Origin: CAVSPO01 sp963730005
Lineage (GTDB): Bacteria; Actinomycetota; Actinomycetes; Propionibacteriales; Propionibacteriaceae
Length of the DNA: 47,445 nucleotides
Reading direction: 5' to 3'
Assembly: GCA_963730005.1 (NCBI GenBank)
Contig: CAVSPO010000008.1
Location: 1-47,445 of the forward strand
In this document: positions 16,885 to 26,926 of the stretch, one piece after another
Layout of the letters: each line of letters starts with the position of its first letter
How positions within the stretch are numbered: position 1 is the stretch's first letter
Made by a program: the position numbers and the translations under genes
Notes under the pieces: generated by a model
The model's database searches: none
Told to the model about the DNA's origin: nothing
The model's input: the letters and a program-made list of their open reading frames with translations, nothing else

Positions 16885-17961
16885 TCATCGGGCCGGTGCC
16901 ACCGTCGGATGGCCGGCACGGCTGGGCGCAGGTTCGCGGCGTGCCGCCGGGCGGGTCCGGGCGGTTTGATGGCCTTGGGCAAGCGCCTGGTCCACGCGCA
17001 TCTCGCGGGTCACCGACTCCGGGGTTGCGTCCGTCTGGACGGCCGTGGGTGGCTTGGTGGTGGTCAGGATGGTGTCCGCGGCCTTGACCACCCGGGCACC
17101 GGTCGCGGAGATGACGTCGGCCAACGTGGTGTCCTTCGGCGCGGCGGCCTGAGCCGTCTCGGCCCAACCGGCCACATAGCTGAACGTGTACTGGCCGGAA
17201 TCGACACCGTGCGCCGCGGTCACCAGGTAGGCGACGGACTCGGCCTCAACCTCGCCCCGTCCTCGGCACACCCCAAGGCCTTGCCGGGCGTCCGGTTGAT
17301 GGAGCAGCACATGCCCCGCCTCGTGCGCCAACGTCTTGACCGCCTGGGCGTCATCGATGTCGGCGCGGACCCGCACCACGTTGTCGTCATAGCTGGTGAC
17401 ACCGTTGGCGCCGCCGCAGTCGCCCCGCTCCACCCGGAAACCCTGCGCCTCGACGAACCCCTGCAACCGCTCCCACAAACCGTCCGGCGCTGCGCCTTTC
17501 AGCAGCTGCGGGCGGGGCTGCTCCGGCAGGTCACGACCGCTGGTCTGCGACACGTCGAACACCGAGACCAACCGGTAGCCGACCACCTGCATCCCCTTCG
17601 CGGGGTTACCGTCGGCATCCAACACGGCCGAGCCATCGGGACGTTGCTGGTCCACCTGCTTGGTGATCGGCGCGAGAATCTTGATCCCAGTCTCGCCAGC
17701 GTTCACCTGCCGACCCAGCGTCCGCCACTTCTGGTAGCCGGCCACCGCCGTCGCATCAGGTCTTTGAAGCATCAACATGATCTGGTTGTTGAAGCTGTAC
17801 TGGTGGAACTTGGCGGCGACCTGCAGCCAACGCTGCCACTCGGCACCGTTCACCAGATCGGTTACCTTGCCGACGATCTCGGCCTGCCACCGCTCCAACT
17901 GCTCCCGCCGGACAGCGGCAGCCTGCTCCCGCTCGGCCTCCGAATACTGACGCGCCCGCAT
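16885..17961 (-). CDS. ArdC-like antirestriction protein (ssDNA-binding domain plus zinc peptidase)
   Basis: About 358 residues. The N-terminal region (WQRWLQVAAKFHQYSFNNQIMLMLQRP, then GYQKWRTLGRQVNAGETGIKILAP) is the single-strand DNA-binding domain of ArdC/DUF1738 proteins. The C-terminal region has an IrrE/ImmA-type metallopeptidase site, LAHEAGHVLLH, with the downstream acidic ligand in EVEAESVAYLV. In conjugative elements ArdC protects incoming DNA from restriction. A disordered Arg/Pro tail follows. ATG 17961 shares its A with the stop of a 20-codon leader ORF, so translation is probably coupled. Confidence 0.88.
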   Translation of the reverse strand: MRARQYSEAEREQAAAVRREQLERWQAEIVGKVTDLVNGAEWQRWLQVAAKFHQYSFNNQIMLMLQRPDATAVAGYQKWRTLGRQVNAGETGIKILAPITKQVDQQRPDGSAVLDADGNPAKGMQVVGYRLVSVFDVSQTSGRDLPEQPRPQLLKGAAPDGLWERLQGFVEAQGFRVERGDCGGANGVTSYDDNVVRVRADIDDAQAVKTLAHEAGHVLLHQPDARQGLGVCRGRGEVEAESVAYLVTAAHGVDSGQYTFSYVAGWAETAQAAAPKDTTLADVISATGARVVKAADTILTTTKPPTAVQTDATPESVTREMRVDQALAQGHQTARTRPAARREPAPSRAGHPTVAPAR

Positions 17962-18023
17962 CACAACGCCGCCCCGGACTCCGGCGGCACGCACCGCAAC
18001 GACGCGGCACTCAGCACACTCAT
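17961..18023 (-). CDS. leader ORF of 20 codons before the ArdC-like gene
   Basis: ATG 18023 opens a 20-codon frame beginning MSVLSAASLRCV that stops as TGATG onto the ArdC start. A second leader ORF with the same arrangement and start (M-T-V-L) precedes the gene at 18583-19158, and both follow a shared upstream motif. This suggests a translational coupling or regulatory leader rather than chance. Coding status unproven. Confidence 0.4.
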   Translation of the reverse strand: MSVLSAASLRCVPPESGAAL

Positions 18024-18039
18024 GGCAGGTCCCTTTCAG

Positions 18040-18063
18040 TGGATTCCTGCCACAACAAACCCA
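18040..18063 (-). promoter_or_regulatory. shared upstream motif, copy 1
   Basis: The minus strand carries GTTTGTTGTGGCAGGAATCC upstream of the leader ORF and ArdC gene. Related sequences lie at 19242-19266 and 19671-19693, each before another leftward gene of the same block. This is a likely common promoter or operator. Confidence 0.45.
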
Positions 18064-18133
18064 ACAAGCCAGATCGCTGCTCACCACGACCGTTCAGACA
18101 CTCGTCGAAGGTGGAGGCACGCCGGCAGGGCCG

Positions 18134-18149
18134 TAGGCTCCCAGGCATG
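18134..18149 (+). promoter_or_regulatory. leaderless promoter of the 107-residue gene
   Basis: TAGGCT at 18134-18139, seven bases, then ATG 18147; no ribosome binding site visible. Confidence 0.45.
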
Positions 18150-18470
18150 GAATGGCTTGAATTCACCTTCCCCGGACCGGGAAGGCTGGGCATGCGGCGG
18201 CTCGACAGCCGCTTCCACGACCTGTCACAAAGGCTGATCGACTACGACTTCAACACCGCTGGCGAGTACTACGGACAAGAACTCAACAACCTCGTCCCAG
18301 ACGTCGAAGACCTCACCCGAGGCCGACGAAGCGGAGACCACCTCGTACTGCAGGCCAGCTGGGGCCAATCCGTCATCATCGGCGCCGACGAAGCCGCCGA
18401 ACTACTCCCCCACCTCCAACAAGCCGTCACCCGCGCGCAAGAAGCCGCACAACGGCGCCTCAGTAACTAA
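18147..18470 (+). CDS. hypothetical protein, paralog A
   Basis: 107 residues, unrecognised family. It shares a pattern with the adjacent leftward gene at 18583-19158: PGxGRLxxRRLDxRF, then AGEYxGxxLxxL, a VVxxSxGxS strand and DEAAxLLPxLQxAV. Two diverged copies next to each other suggest an old duplication within the element. Function unknown. Leaderless start. Confidence 0.6.
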   Translation: MEWLEFTFPGPGRLGMRRLDSRFHDLSQRLIDYDFNTAGEYYGQELNNLVPDVEDLTRGRRSGDHLVLQASWGQSVIIGADEAAELLPHLQQAVTRAQEAAQRRLSN

Positions 18471-18582
18471 GCAGATCAACCAGACGGCACAGAAACCCGA
18501 AGACGGGGCGCCTCGATGGTTCCATCGACCGGGTTGGCCATGGCCTGGAATCCAGCGCTCAGCTGGGTTCGCCGGGCTGGAA

Positions 18583-19158
18583 TCACCACAACGTGGACGC
18601 AGCGTCCGGACTGGCGCCGCGTCCACGCCGCAGAATGGCCTCACGTGCGTGCCGGGCTTGGGCTGTCCGCCAAGACGTGCCCGAGACCGTCCCAAACGGC
18701 TGATGGCCGTACTCGTCGCAGGACGCCGACACAGCATCAGGGCCGGTACCTAAGCCGCCCTCATGGCAGTCCACGCAGAGGGGCTCCAGACGCCCGGGGT
18801 GCTGATCGGTCCATACCCGCTCGTAGCGATCCTCACCCCCCACTGACAACGCCACCGCCTTCTGCAGCTGCGGCAACAACGCCGCCGCCTCGTCCCGGGC
18901 CACGACCAAGGACCGACCAACGCTCGATCGCACCACCACCCGGCCGTCGTCGACCGTGCCAGTCGCAAGTCCGGTCACCGCACCCAGCAGCTCGGCTAGG
19001 GCGGCGCCTGCGTACTCACCGGCGTCATGCGCGCCCTTGGCTGCGCTGCCGAAACGGTGGTCGAGCCGTCGCACGACCAGTCGACCGTGGCCAGGATCAG
19101 GCACGTCGATCTCGAACGATTCGTGACCCGCCGAGCCCACGTAGAAGGTCACCGCCAT
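18583..19158 (-). CDS. hypothetical protein, paralog B with C-terminal extension
   Basis: About 191 residues from ATG 19158. The first 110 residues (GRLVVRRLDHRFGSAAKG, AGEYAGAALAELL, DEAAALLPQLQKAV) are homologous to the 107-residue neighbour. The C-terminal 80 residues contain LCVDCHEGGLG, a CxxCH-like motif, and are absent from the paralog; they could be an altered or frame-shifted end. A 26-codon leader ORF overlaps the start by ten bases. Function unknown. Confidence 0.55.
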   Translation of the reverse strand: MAVTFYVGSAGHESFEIDVPDPGHGRLVVRRLDHRFGSAAKGAHDAGEYAGAALAELLGAVTGLATGTVDDGRVVVRSSVGRSLVVARDEAAALLPQLQKAVALSVGGEDRYERVWTDQHPGRLEPLCVDCHEGGLGTGPDAVSASCDEYGHQPFGTVSGTSWRTAQARHAREAILRRGRGASPDAASTLW

Positions 19159-19229
19159 GGCGTCACTTCCCTGGACACGCGGCTGGCAAGCTCGGCACTT
19201 GGGGCGAGGACGCCGGGCAAAACAGTCAT
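19149..19229 (-). CDS. leader ORF of 26 codons before paralog B
   Basis: ATG 19229 opens MTVLPGVLAPSAELASRV and ends at TGA within the ATGGCGGTGACC start region of paralog B. The layout mirrors the leader ORF before the ArdC-like gene, and the shared upstream motif copy 2 (19242-19266) lies just before it. Confidence 0.35.
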   Translation of the reverse strand: MTVLPGVLAPSAELASRVSREVTPWR

Positions 19230-19241
19230 GGCACACCTCTC

Positions 19242-19266
19242 TGGATTCCTACCACAGCAAACGAAC
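19242..19266 (-). promoter_or_regulatory. shared upstream motif, copy 2
   Basis: Minus strand CGTTTGCTGTGGTAGGAATC, close to copy 1 and copy 3. TAGGAAT could serve as the -10. Confidence 0.45.
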
Positions 19267-19314
19267 CGAAAGCGCCCTGTGCTCACCCTCGCGAACAAGT
19301 CCGGGAATTCGCGG

Positions 19315-19653
19315 TCACCCCACCCCGGCGCTCGATCGCGGCTCAACGGCGGCAGCCTCAGGCTGCGCGGCTGCTACCTGGCGCAGCCGCGCAACGTCCT
19401 TCACTGTGATGTTGCCGGCGCACCACTCCACCACCTCGGCCACACTCACACCCATCCCCACCATCTGTTCCAGCGCCTGCCCGGCCACCAGCTCCGCTTT
19501 CTCCAAAGCCGTCCGGCCCGTCGCCAAAGCGACATTCACCGCCACCGCGAGGCCCATCAGCTGGTCCTCACGCTCCTGACGCACCCGCCGCCGCTCAGCC
19601 TGAGCATCCAAGACAGCCCGCCGAGCCGCCACCCGCTTGTTCGAATCCCGCAT
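19315..19653 (-). CDS. small coiled-coil protein with a second copy at 39524-39803
   Basis: 112 residues. The N-terminal half is a charged helix (RRAVLDAQAERRRVRQERED). The C-terminal half, VSVAEVVEWCAGNITVKDVARL, is a small HTH-like module. It aligns by eye with the gene at 39524-39803 (LTLADVVTWTDGETTLKEATRLADL), the second member of this family in the window. GGAAGG precedes ATG 19653, and shared motif copy 3 lies at 19671-19693. Possibly a DNA-binding accessory or regulator of the mobile element; function unknown. Confidence 0.6.
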   Translation of the reverse strand: MRDSNKRVAARRAVLDAQAERRRVRQEREDQLMGLAVAVNVALATGRTALEKAELVAGQALEQMVGMGVSVAEVVEWCAGNITVKDVARLRQVAAAQPEAAAVEPRSSAGVG

Positions 19654-19670
19654 CAACGTTCCCTTCCTTT

Positions 19671-19693
19671 CCATGGCCCACCCCAACAAACGA
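19671..19693 (-). promoter_or_regulatory. shared upstream motif, copy 3
   Basis: Minus strand CTCGTTTGTTGGGGTGGGCC, the most divergent of the three copies, 18 bases before ATG 19653. Confidence 0.35.
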
Positions 19694-20096
19694 GCCATCG
19701 AGGCTTCCTGCTCACCGCGACCTCAGCCCGCCAGCTCGAAGCGCCCCGGGCGGTGTGTTGGGTTGCCTGGCAAGCGGCAATTTCCAGCGACACCTCCGGC
19801 ATCTGCGAAGCCGACGGCGCAGCCATCGCGCAACCGAGATGGGGCCCGGCCGGTGACTCCAAGATCCCTGCCTACGGATGCAACGCTGGTCCTCGTCCCA
19901 CCACGGCGGGCAGTCCCGTCCTGTGACCCTGCTTGGACGTCGCGGGGCCTCGCGGCGTCAGGCTCGCGTGGGTGACTCTGCTCGATCCATGCCGCCCGTT
20001 TCATGGGATGTCGGTGTAGCGGGATAGGGTAATCCTGAACTGGGTTGACGACACCGCGCACGGCTTCAGCTGCTAGTCAGATCGGCGTCGTCGCTG
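19694..20096. other. intergenic region before the defence operon
   Basis: About 400 bases with no supported gene. A TAGGGT box at 20025-20030 could be the -10 of the rightward operon, giving a leader of roughly 60 bases. Nothing else recognised. Confidence 0.35.
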
Positions 20097-23000
20097 ATGA
20101 CGGACATCGAAGGGGAAGCCTTGAAGCTCGAGGAAGTCACCGCTGGCCTGCGGCTGAACGGTGTCATCCCCGGCGATTCGGTGACCGTGATCGCCACGCA
20201 GTGGCATGGCCGCGAAGCCGTCGAACTCACCTTCCGTCCCACGGTGGGCCATCTCGACCAGCGGGTCTTGTACCGCGCCGACGAGCCACGACTGGAGATC
20301 GCTCGCGCTGCGGGGCGTCCGTTCAACGCGCCGGCGTCCGACTTCAAGCTGGCCGCTGAAGCGCAACGCATCCGGCTGGCCGGCTTGTTCGATCCGATGC
20401 TCGCAGTGGCGACCAGCGACGTCCAGCCGCTGCCCCACCAGATCACCGCCGTGTACGGCGAACTCCTGCCCCGAACCCCGCTGCGGTTCCTGCTCGCCGA
20501 TGATCCGGGCGCCGGTAAGACGATCATGGCCGGCCTGTACATCAAGGAGCTCCTGCTCCGCGACGACGTGAAGCGCTGCCTGATCGTGGCTCCGGGCGGC
20601 CTTGTTGAGCAGTGGCAGGACGAGTTGTTCCTCAAGTTCGGGCTGCACTTCCAGATCCTGACGAACGCGATGCTGGACGCGAACATCAACATGAACGTGT
20701 TCGACGCTCATCCGCTGTTGATCGCCCGCATGGACCAGCTGTCCCGCAACGAAGACCTCAAGACCAAGCTCGCCGGCACTGAGTGGGACCTGGTCGTGGT
20801 CGACGAAGCGCACCGGATGGCGGCGCACTACTTCTTCGGCAAGCTCGAGAAGACCCGCCGCTTCGAACTGGGTGAACTGCTGGGCGGAATCACCCGGCAC
20901 CTGTTGTTGATGACCGCGACCCCGCACTCGGGGATCGAGCAGGACTTCCAACTGTTCCTCACCCTGCTCGACAAGGACCGGTTCGAGGGCCGTTACCGCG
21001 CGGGCGTCCACACCGTCGACACCAGCGACGTGATGCGGCGCATGGTGAAGGAGAAGCTGCTCACCTTCGAGGGCAAGCCCCTGTTCCCCGAACGAATCGC
21101 CGAGACCGTCCCCTACGAGCTGACCGCGCTGGAACAGACGCTGTACGAGCAGGTCACCGACTACGTCCGCCAGGGCTTCGACCGCGCCGATCGGCTCGAC
21201 GGCAAACGCAAGAACACCGTCGGGTTCGCGTTGACGGTGCTGCAGCGCCGGCTGGCGTCCAGCCCGGAGGCCATCCTGCGGTCTCTGGAGCGCCGCACCC
21301 AACGCCTGCAGCGCCGCCGCACCGACCTCGTGAACGGCACCCTTCTCCAGAACACCTGGCGCGAGGTCGCCGTCACGATCGACCCGAGTGTGTACGACGA
21401 CGTCGACGAGTACACCGCCGAGGAACTCGAGCAGGTCGAGGAGGAGTTGGTCGATTCGGCGACGGCCGCGCAGACGATCGAGGAGCTGGACGCCGAACTG
21501 GCCGAACTCGCCGACCTCACCACCCTGGCCCGCCGGGTGCGGGATTCGGGCAACGACCGCAAGTGGAGCGAGCTGTCCACGCTCTTGCAGGACGAGGCGC
21601 TGCGGTTCGACAGCGCCGGGCATCCGCGCAAGCTGATCGTGTTCACCGAGCACCGCGACACGCTCGACTACCTGCAACGCCGCGTCGGGTCCCTGCTGGG
21701 CCGAACGGACGCCGTGGTGTCGATCCACGGGGCGGTGCGGCGTCCGGAGCGACGCCGCATCACCGAGGAGTTCACGAAGAACCCCGACTGCCAGGTGCTG
21801 ATCGCCACGGACGCCGCCGGCGAGGGCCTGAACCTGCAGGCCGCGAACCTGATGGTCAACTACGACCTGCCGTGGAACCCGAACCGGATCGAGCAGCGGT
21901 TCGGCCGGATCCACCGCATCGGCCAGACCGAGGTGTGCCGGCTGTGGAACCTGGTCGCCGACCACACCCGCGAAGGCGAGGTGTTCCTCAAGCTGCTGGG
22001 CAAGATCGAGGAACAGCGCCGCGCCTACGGCGGCGAGGTGTTCGACGTGCTCGGCGAAGCGTTCGAGGGCACCCCGCTGCGCACGTTGTTGCTGGACGCC
22101 ATCCGCTACGGCGAGCAGCCCGAGGTCCGCGCCCGGATGCACCAGGTCATCGACCGGCAGGTCGGCGAGGGCCTCCCCGAACTACTCAAGGAACGGGCGC
22201 TCGCCTCCGAGGTACTGTCCCAGGCCGACCTGGCGCAACTCGCGCCAGGCCATGGACGAGGCCCGCGCCCGCCGGCTGCAGCCGCACTACATCGAACTAG
22301 CCTTCAAGGAAGCCTTCACCCGACTCGGGGGTCGGCTGGCCCGCCGCGAACGCGGCCGCTTCGAGGCCACCAACGTCCCGGCGGGGGTGCGGGCGGCGTC
22401 CACGCAGCCGATCGCCACCCGCTACGAGCGGGTCACGTTCGACCTGCCCTACGTGCAGCCGGACGGCCTCGTGCACGCCGACCTGCTGGCCCCCGGCCAT
22501 CCCCTCCATGACGCCGTCCTCGCCGAAACCGCGCACCGGCTCCGGCCAGCGCTTGGAGGCCGGCACCGTGGTGGTGTCGGCGGCCGTCACGACCCCTCAC
22601 CTGTTGGTGGGGGTCGTCGAGGAGGTCGTCGACGGCACGGACACCTCGATTTCGCGGCGGTTCAGCTACGCCTTCGTCGACTCCGACGGCACCGTGACGG
22701 ACGCCGGGCCCGCCCCCTACCTGGACGCGGTCGCCGCGCCCGCCGGTCTGATCACGGACGCCGCCCGCCGCCTGCCCTGGCTTCCCACGGGCGAGGAGAA
22801 AGCGGTGAGCTGGCTGATCGAGAACCGGCTGCCGGGGTTCCTGGCCGAGGTCCAGCCGCGACGCCAAGCCGAGCTAGCCAAGGTACGCCGTCAGGTGACC
22901 GACCGTCTCACCAGCGAACGCGACCGCCTCTACGTCGAGGCCACGGTCGCCGGGGAACAGGAACGCATCGGCCAGAAACCCAAGGAGTCCGCCGACAGCC

Positions 23001-23562
23001 TCACTCGCAAAGCCGACGAACTGGACGCCCGCCTCACCTGCCGGCTGCGGCGCCTCTCGCTGCAGGAACAACTGGCGACCCGGCCACCCCGCATCCTCGG
23101 CGCCGCGATCGTGCTGCCGCTGGCCGACGTGGTCGACCAGGTGGCCCCGGACGAGCCGCTGCGGCATGCCGTCGAAACCACGGTGGTCGAGCGTCGGGGG
23201 GTCGATGCCGTGCTCGCCCACGAGCGCCGACTCGGCCGCCGCCCGTCGAGCAGGCTCACAACAACCCGGGCTACGACATCCTGTCGCTCCTGCCGGACGG
23301 CTCCACGCTGCGGATCGAGGTCAAGGCCCGCATCGAAGGGGCTGACGACTTCTTCATCAGCCACAACGAGGTGCTGACCGGCAAGAACGCCGCCCCCCGC
23401 TACCGGCTCGCCCTCGTCCGCGTCGACCAACGCGGCCCCGAGCACGACCAGGTGCGCTACCTCGGCGACCCGTTCGCCACCACCACCTTCGGGGACTTCG
23501 ACGCCACCGGCCTGCGCGGCGACTGGACCAAGATGTGGGCCCGCGGAACTGAGCCTTTCTGA
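20097..23562 (+). CDS. SNF2-like helicase with DUF3883-like C-terminus (DrmD-type), three frame breaks
   Basis: ATP-dependent DNA translocase of about 1,150 residues. Motif I is LADDPGAGKTIMAGL, motif II VVDEAHRM, motif III TATPHSG. The helicase C-domain has VFTEHRDTLDYL and LPWNPNRIEQRFGRIHRIGQ. The C-terminal NPGYDILSLLPDG ... LRIEVKAR is DUF3883-like, a restriction-endonuclease-related fold. Architecture matches the SNF2-like helicases of anti-phage islands such as DISARM DrmD. The frame breaks near 22240, 22545 and 23240, each by one base, with protein homology continuing, so indel errors are likely. ATG 20097 has a poor ribosome site; TTG 20121 follows AGGGGA and may be the true start. 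The stop overlaps the next ATG. Confidence 0.85.
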
Positions 23563-24107
23563 TGGCCAGCACACGACCCAGGACCCTCCTTGCCGTGCTC
23601 AGCAACCCGCCGCTGACCGACGGACGCCGCACGCTCCAGCGCGTGGAGCTGGCGGCCGCCCTGCTCGGCTTCGACCGCGTCGTGGTTGGCAACCTGTTCG
23701 CCGTCCCGTCCCACGCCACCGGGGCGATCAGCGCGTTGGAGCTGGGCCCTGAGGGCTGGGCGACGGCGAGAGCCCACCTCGCCGACCACCTGCCTGTGTG
23801 CGACGGGGCCCTCCTGGCCTTCGGAGCCAGTGCGCCCGCCGGTGCAGCCCGCGAACGCTTCCGCAGCCAAGTGCGCTGGCTGCACGATCGCACCGTCGCG
23901 GTTGGTCTCCCGACCTGGCAGGTCGGCGACGGGCCCCGCCACCCCTCCCGCTGGCAACGCTGGACGTCACGCGCCCACCCCGACCTGGCCTTCCCCGAGG
24001 CGCTGCGGACCAGCCTGGTGCGCGTGGAACCGCCGGGTGACCCGCGGACGTCCGCGGGAGCCGCCAAGATCGAGACATACGTGCACGTCGTACAGGAAGG
24101 CAGCTGA
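23562..24107 (+). CDS. DUF1643-like protein of the defence operon
   Basis: 181 residues. LLAVLSNPPLTDGRRTLQRV and FDRVVVGNLFAVPS match the DUF1643 pattern (a short Asn-Pro loop, then a VVVNLFA strand), a family seen in phage and defence islands with unproven activity. It starts by TGATG overlap with the helicase stop and ends 5 bases before the methyltransferase start, so it is an integral operon member. The assignment is from pattern only. Confidence 0.6.
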   Translation: MASTRPRTLLAVLSNPPLTDGRRTLQRVELAAALLGFDRVVVGNLFAVPSHATGAISALELGPEGWATARAHLADHLPVCDGALLAFGASAPAGAARERFRSQVRWLHDRTVAVGLPTWQVGDGPRHPSRWQRWTSRAHPDLAFPEALRTSLVRVEPPGDPRTSAGAAKIETYVHVVQEGS

Positions 24108-24112
24108 GACAG

Positions 24113-26924
24113 GTGCAGAAGCGCAAGCTGATTGAGGTGTCCCTCCCGCTGGAGGCGATCAACCGCGAGTCCGCCCGGGAGAAGTCCATCCGGCACGGCC
24201 ACCCCTCGACGCTGCACCTGTGGTGGGCCCGCCGCCCGCTGGCCGCCGCCCGCGCCGTGCTCTTCGCCCAACTCGTCGACGACCCTTCCTCCAGACCTGA
24301 GGAGTTCCCCACCGAAGAAGCCCAACGCGCCGAACGTGAACGCCTGCACGACCTGATCGAGCGGCTCGTGGTCTGGGAGAACACCCGCGACGAGAAGCTC
24401 CTCGCCGAAGCCCACGCCGAGATCCTCAAATCCACCGATGGCAACCCGCCGCCGATCCTCGACCCGTTCGCCGGCGGCGGCACGATCCCGCTGGAGGCTC
24501 AGCGCCTGGGTCTGGAGGCGCACGCCTCGGACCTCAACCCGGTGGCGGTGCTGATCAACAAGGCCCTCATCGAGATCCCGCCCACGTTCCGCAACCGGCC
24601 ACCGGTGTTCCCCGGGCTCGCCGACACGCAGAGCAGTTGGCGCGGCGCCGAAGGGCTCGCCGCCGACGTTCGCGCCTATGGTGAATGGCTCCGTGACGAA
24701 GCCCAGACCCGGATCGGGCACCTGTACCCCGACGCCACCCTGCCCGACGGCACCAGCGCCACCGTGATCGCCTGGCTGTGGGCCCGGACCGTGACCTGCC
24801 CGAACCCCGCCTGCGGCATCGAGATGCCGCTGGTGCGCAGTTGGTGGCTGGGCAAGAAGAAGGGCAAGGAGGCCTACGTCATCCCCACCGTGGTGCCGGA
24901 CGCCCACGCCCGCGGTGGGCGGCGGGTCAGGTTCACGATCGGCCACGACCCCGCCCTCGCCCCCACTGCAGAGTCCGACGGCACGGTCACCCGCACCGGC
25001 GCTGTCTGCCTCGCCTGCCACGGCGCCGTCCCGCTCGCCTACGTGCGCGCCGAGGGCAAGGCCCAGCGGCTGGGTGCCACGCTCATGGCCATCGTTGCCG
25101 AGGGTGTTCGGCACCGGATCTACCTCGCGCCCACGCAGGCTCACCGCGACGCCGCCGACGTTCCCCTGCCTTCCAACCTTCCACCCGGTGAACTCCCCGA
25201 ACAGGCCCTCGGCTTCCGTGTCGGCGGCTACGGCATGACGAAGTTCACAGACCTGTTCACCCACCGCCAACTCGTCGCGCTCACCACCTTCACCGACTTG
25301 GTCTCGCCCGCGCGTGGGCGCGTCCTGGACGACGCCCTCTCGACCGGGCTGCCCGAGGGCGAACGACTGGAATCCGGTGGCACGGACGCCGCCGCCTACG
25401 CCGACGCCGTCGCCACGTATCTGGGGCTCACGGTCAGCCGGTTCGCCAACTACTGCTCAGCTCTAGGCCGGTGGCGACCCGACGCAGGAAAGGAGCAGGT
25501 CGGCGACATGTTCGCTCGGCAAGCGATCCCGATGGGATGGGACTACGCCGAAGCGTCCATCTTCAGCAACTCCGCTGGCGGTTGGCTTCCTTCACTTCAG
25601 TTCGTCCCGAAGGCCATCTCCGCCATGCCGACTGAGCGGCCGGGGTTCGCCTACCAGGCGAATGCCGCAAGGTCCCTCGAAGCAGGGTTGATCAGCACAG
25701 ACCCCCCGTACTACGACAACATCGGCTACGCGGACCTGTCGGACTTCTTCTACGTCTGGCAGCGCCAGGCCCTTGCTCAGCTCCATCCGGCTCTGTTTCG
25801 GACGGTTCTGACTCCCAAGGCCGATGAACTGGTCGCCAACCCGTTCCGGCACGACGGCGACCTCGGCGCAAAGTCGTTCTTCGAGGACGGGTTCCGAGAG
25901 GTCTTTTCGCGTGCCCGGTCGACGACGTCGGCGGAATTCCCGATCACCGTCTACTACGCCTTCAAGCAGTCGGATACCACGAGTGACGGGAGGGCATCCT
26001 CCGGTTGGGAAACCCTGCTCGAAGGCATGATCCGGAGCGGCTGGGTCGTGACCGGAACGTGGCCCCTGCGCAGCGAACTGGGCAACCGGATGAGGAGCCT
26101 CGGCTCCAACGCGCTGGCGTCATCGATCGTTCTGGCGTTGCGACCGCGACTCGAGGGTGCCCCGACGGTGGACCGGCGCGGGTTCATCGCCGCCCTGCAC
26201 AACGAACTGCCCCACGCCCTGCGTCAGTTGCAGCAGGGATCCGATCGCTCCGGTCGACCTACCCCAGGCGGCCATCGGCCCTGGGATGGCGGTGTTCAGC
26301 CGCTACTCCGGCGTCCTCGAAGCTGACGGCACGAGGATGACGGTCCGCTCGGCGCTGGCGCGCATCAACGAGATCCTCGACCAGGTGTTGAACGAGCAGG
26401 AGGGCGATTTCGACGCGACCACGAGGTTCGCCCTCGCCTGGTACCGGCAGCACGGGTACGCGGTGGGCTCGTTCGGGGATGCGGACAACCTCGCACGGGC
26501 GCGCAACACCAGCGTCGACCTGCTCGACCGCGATGGCATCCTGACCAGCCGCGCCGGCAACGTTCAACTGATCCGGTCGAGCGAACTCGCGTGGGACTAC
26601 GACGTCACCACCGACCGGCACACCAGCGTGTGGGAGGCCTTGCACCACCTGATCAAGGTGCTGGAGCGCGACGGGATCGCCCCCGCCGGCGAGTTCCTGC
26701 AGGCAGCCTTGGCGCGCCCCGACGGGGCGGTCGATGCCGACCTGGTGAAGGAGCTCGCCCACTTGCTGTTCCGGGTCGCCGAGAGCAACAACGCGACGAA
26801 GGACGCGTTGAGCTTCAACGCGCTGGTGACGAGTTGGCCCGACATCTGGGACGTGGCCCGGGCCGAGCGGCCTGTCACAGTGGCAGCACAAGCGACGTTC
26901 AACTTCGACGAGGAAGGTGCCTGA
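24113..26924 (+). CDS. DUF1156 adenine-specific DNA methyltransferase, one frame break
   Basis: About 937 residues. The N-terminal DUF1156 region begins KRKLIEVSLPLEAINRESAR, with the family sequence HLWWARRPLAAARAVLF. Motif I (DPFAGGGTIPLEAQRLG) starts at residue 117 and the catalytic DPPY is at residues 530-533. CPNPACG and CLACHG may bind a zinc ion between them. One inserted C near 26242 shifts the frame; the protein continues as VDLPQAAIGPGMAVFSRYSG to a stop at 26924. DUF1156 enzymes are known partners of DUF499 ATPases in predicted phage-defence clusters. The role is probably marking self DNA. The start is GTG with AGGAAGG upstream. Confidence 0.88.
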
Positions 26925-26926
26925 GC

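Noticed and set aside
16243..18237. 664-codon rightward open frame
   Set aside because: It is antisense to the DUF4192 and ArdC-like genes, which have family motifs; long antisense frames are expected at this GC content.
22240..23250. Programmed ribosomal frameshifting in the helicase gene
   Set aside because: Three shifts in different directions without slippery heptamers, and the same pattern in many neighbouring genes; sequence indels are simpler.
23357..25270. 637-codon leftward open frame
   Set aside because: Antisense to the helicase end, DUF1643-like and methyltransferase genes.
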